Shown piece after piece: positions 62,817 to 64,000 of a stretch of 64,000 nucleotides of DNA; the stretch's first letter is position 1, and every line of letters starts with the position of its first letter. This stretch comes from JAEUTH01 sp039931675. GTDB lineage: Bacteria > Bacteroidota > Bacteroidia > AKYH767-A > OLB10. The stretch covers positions 46,373 to 110,372 of the forward strand of contig JBDTRM010000106.1 in NCBI GenBank assembly GCA_039931675.1, in the 5' to 3' direction. The notes under the pieces are model-generated. The model saw nothing but the letters and a program-made list of their open reading frames with translations. It ran no database searches and was not told where the DNA came from. Position numbers and translations under genes: made by a program.

Positions 62817-63419
62817 ATGGCAATACTAATTCAAAACACAACGGCAACAAAAGGCAGAATCCGGAAACATGATTTGCATATTGATTTTACTCCAATGGTT
62901 GATTTGGGGTTTTTATTGATCACTTTTTTTATGCTTACCACTTCTTTGAATGCACTGCATAAGTTAACCATTACGTTACCTGAAGAAGATAAAGGAACAA
63001 GTACGCCTTCTCCCATTAAAGCATCACAAGCTTTTACCGTTATTATGAGTGGTGACAACAAAGTGTATTGGTACACCGCAACTGAAGTGAATAAATTATC
63101 CTCTACAGATTTTTCGAAAAACGGAATTGAAAAAATTTTAAAAGAGAAAAGCTTAACGGTAAATTCTTCTCTTGATTCAATTTCCTTTTATGAGGCATTG
63201 TATGACAACAAGAAAATATCAAAGGAAGATTTGCAACATCATATTAATCACTTTGCAAATGACAAGCGAAATATTTTTGTTTTTATAAAAGCAATGCCTA
63301 AAGCAAAGTATCAGAATTTAATCTCCATCATTGATGCGTTGAACAAAAATAACATCAGGCATTATGCAATTGATGATTTAAATGAGAGTGAAAAACAAAT
63401 CATGAGTAGGACAGATTAG
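62817..63419 (+). CDS. ExbD/TolR-family biopolymer transport protein
   Basis: 200 residues. A short cytoplasmic N-terminus leads into the conserved membrane segment FTPMVDLGFLLITFFMLTTS, containing the Asp (MVDL) essential for proton use in ExbD/TolR proteins. A periplasmic domain with YWYTATEVNKL and KNLISIIDALNKN-like segments follows (here YQNLISIIDALNKNNIRHYA). It should work with an ExbB/MotA-type partner to energise outer-membrane processes, but no ExbB gene lies in the window. The stop codon TAG at 63417-63419 lies inside a REP-like palindrome. Confidence 0.85.
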   Translation: MAILIQNTTATKGRIRKHDLHIDFTPMVDLGFLLITFFMLTTSLNALHKLTITLPEEDKGTSTPSPIKASQAFTVIMSGDNKVYWYTATEVNKLSSTDFSKNGIEKILKEKSLTVNSSLDSISFYEALYDNKKISKEDLQHHINHFANDKRNIFVFIKAMPKAKYQNLISIIDALNKNNIRHYAIDDLNESEKQIMSRTD

Positions 63420-63457
63420 TAATCTGTCTTTTAATACTGACAGATTGCTAATCTGTC
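63410..63457. repeat. REP-like gacagatt palindrome pair
   Basis: gacagattagtaatctgtc at 63410-63428 and gacagattgctaatctgtc at 63439-63457, both near-perfect 19-bp palindromes, 29 bp apart start to start. The first covers the ExbD stop codon. Confidence 0.88.
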
Positions 63458-63468
63458 CAACATGTAAA

Positions 63469-64000
63469 CTAACTCTTAGCACGGCTTTTTGAATAGTTAC
63501 CTCCTTGTTTGGTTTTGCTTTTTTTAGAAGCAGGTTTTTTAGGAGTAGGTTTTGGAGCAACAGTTGTTTTGAAAGCATTGTTAAGACTTTCAGCAGCCAT
63601 TGCTGATTCAGGAAAAAGGCTTGTATTATATTTCAACAAACTTATTGCATCATCTTTTTTGCGTTTGCGCAGCAACATTTTACTCATGTTAATATAATGA
63701 GTTTCATCAACAGGATAAGCAATTGCAATAGGATTCGGATCATTTGTTTTGGAAACTTTGGCCGCAGCCATATCATTTTTCAAAGTGTTCACTCTTGAAA
63801 TAAAATAATCGTAGGGAATTACTCCATCAATAAAATCATTTTCATATTCCAACATGCAACGGGTATAAGCAACCATTGCACTATCACTGTTCAATAGATG
63901 TTCACCAGATAATTTGTTGTAGGCCACATCTCCATAAACTAAATTTACAGTATCACCCTTGCCAATAATGTCATTAAAATTAAGCAATGCAGCCAATGCA
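63469..64000 (-). CDS. Unidentified protein (partial, continues right of window)
   Basis: About 177 residues of C-terminal sequence reach the right edge; the first in-window start-like codon (TTG at 63996) is probably internal. The sequence is alpha-helical (YVDETHYINMSKMLLRKRKK region, given as THYINMSKMLLRKRKKDDA, then LLKYNTSLFPESAMAAESL) and ends in a Lys/Pro-rich tail (APKPTPKKPASKKSKTKQGG). One stretch is TPR-like. No family was recognised. It converges on the ExbD gene across the REP-like pair. Confidence 0.6.
   Translation of the reverse strand, partial: ALAALLNFNDIIGKGDTVNLVYGDVAYNKLSGEHLLNSDSAMVAYTRCMLEYENDFIDGVIPYDYFISRVNTLKNDMAAAKVSKTNDPNPIAIAYPVDETHYINMSKMLLRKRKKDDAISLLKYNTSLFPESAMAAESLNNAFKTTVAPKPTPKKPASKKSKTKQGGNYSKSRAKS

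Overview
This window comes from a Bacteroidota chromosome, most likely a Chitinophagales/Sphingobacteriales-like lineage. The evidence is the AT-rich sequence, at least eight large secreted proteins ending in type IX secretion (T9SS) C-terminal sorting domains, SprB-type repeats, two-component sensors with TPR or Reg_prop propellers paired with LytTR regulators, and many short palindromic REP-like intergenic repeats. No rRNA, tRNA, CRISPR array or complete insertion sequence was recognised.

1-11.65 kb (minus strand): one end of an extracellular contractile injection system (eCIS, phage-tail-like particle) locus. In transcription order: a LuxR-type regulator whose receiver has lost its phospho-acceptor Asp, a specialised NusG paralogue, tail sheath, tail tube, a gp26-like baseplate chaperone, a proline-rich linker protein, a DUF4255 cap protein, an array of about 94-bp repeats, a double-AAA ATPase, a 78-residue protein, and a DUF4157 (HELAH) protein running off the left edge. 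Spike, gp25, LysM and other baseplate genes are not seen and may lie to the left.

11.7-22.4 kb: a frameshifted glyoxalase relic, a giant propeller plus Ig-repeat T9SS protein, an AAA_14/DUF4143 ATPase with 32-bp-spaced direct repeats upstream, and a LytS/LytT pair whose sensor is a Reg_prop propeller. 22.5-28.1 kb (plus strand): a small methyltransferase followed by a likely defence island: an RloC/PrrC-like AAA_13 ATPase with a CPFC hook and an AccI-type restriction-modification pair with overlapping genes.

28.2-46.1 kb: a mixed region with a GH9 endoglucanase, a DUF3455 lipoprotein, a truncated propeller sensor, a membrane protein, a YdeI-like protein, an orphan OmpR regulator, a class III aminotransferase, an M16 protease, Kelch/Ig and delta-60 propeller T9SS proteins, a saccharopine/alanine-dehydrogenase-like enzyme, and a haem plus copper-monooxygenase T9SS protein. 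Spacers here are dense in palindromes.

46.2-64 kb: a DUF1016 nuclease carrying in-frame palindromes, then a mirror-image block (LytTR regulator, TPR kinase, two SprB-repeat T9SS proteins, TPR kinase, LytTR regulator). After that come a DbpA-like RNA helicase, a choice-of-anchor B T9SS protein, an ExbD-type protein, and an unidentified partial gene at the right edge.

Functional calls rest on motif and family recognition by eye. No database search was run.
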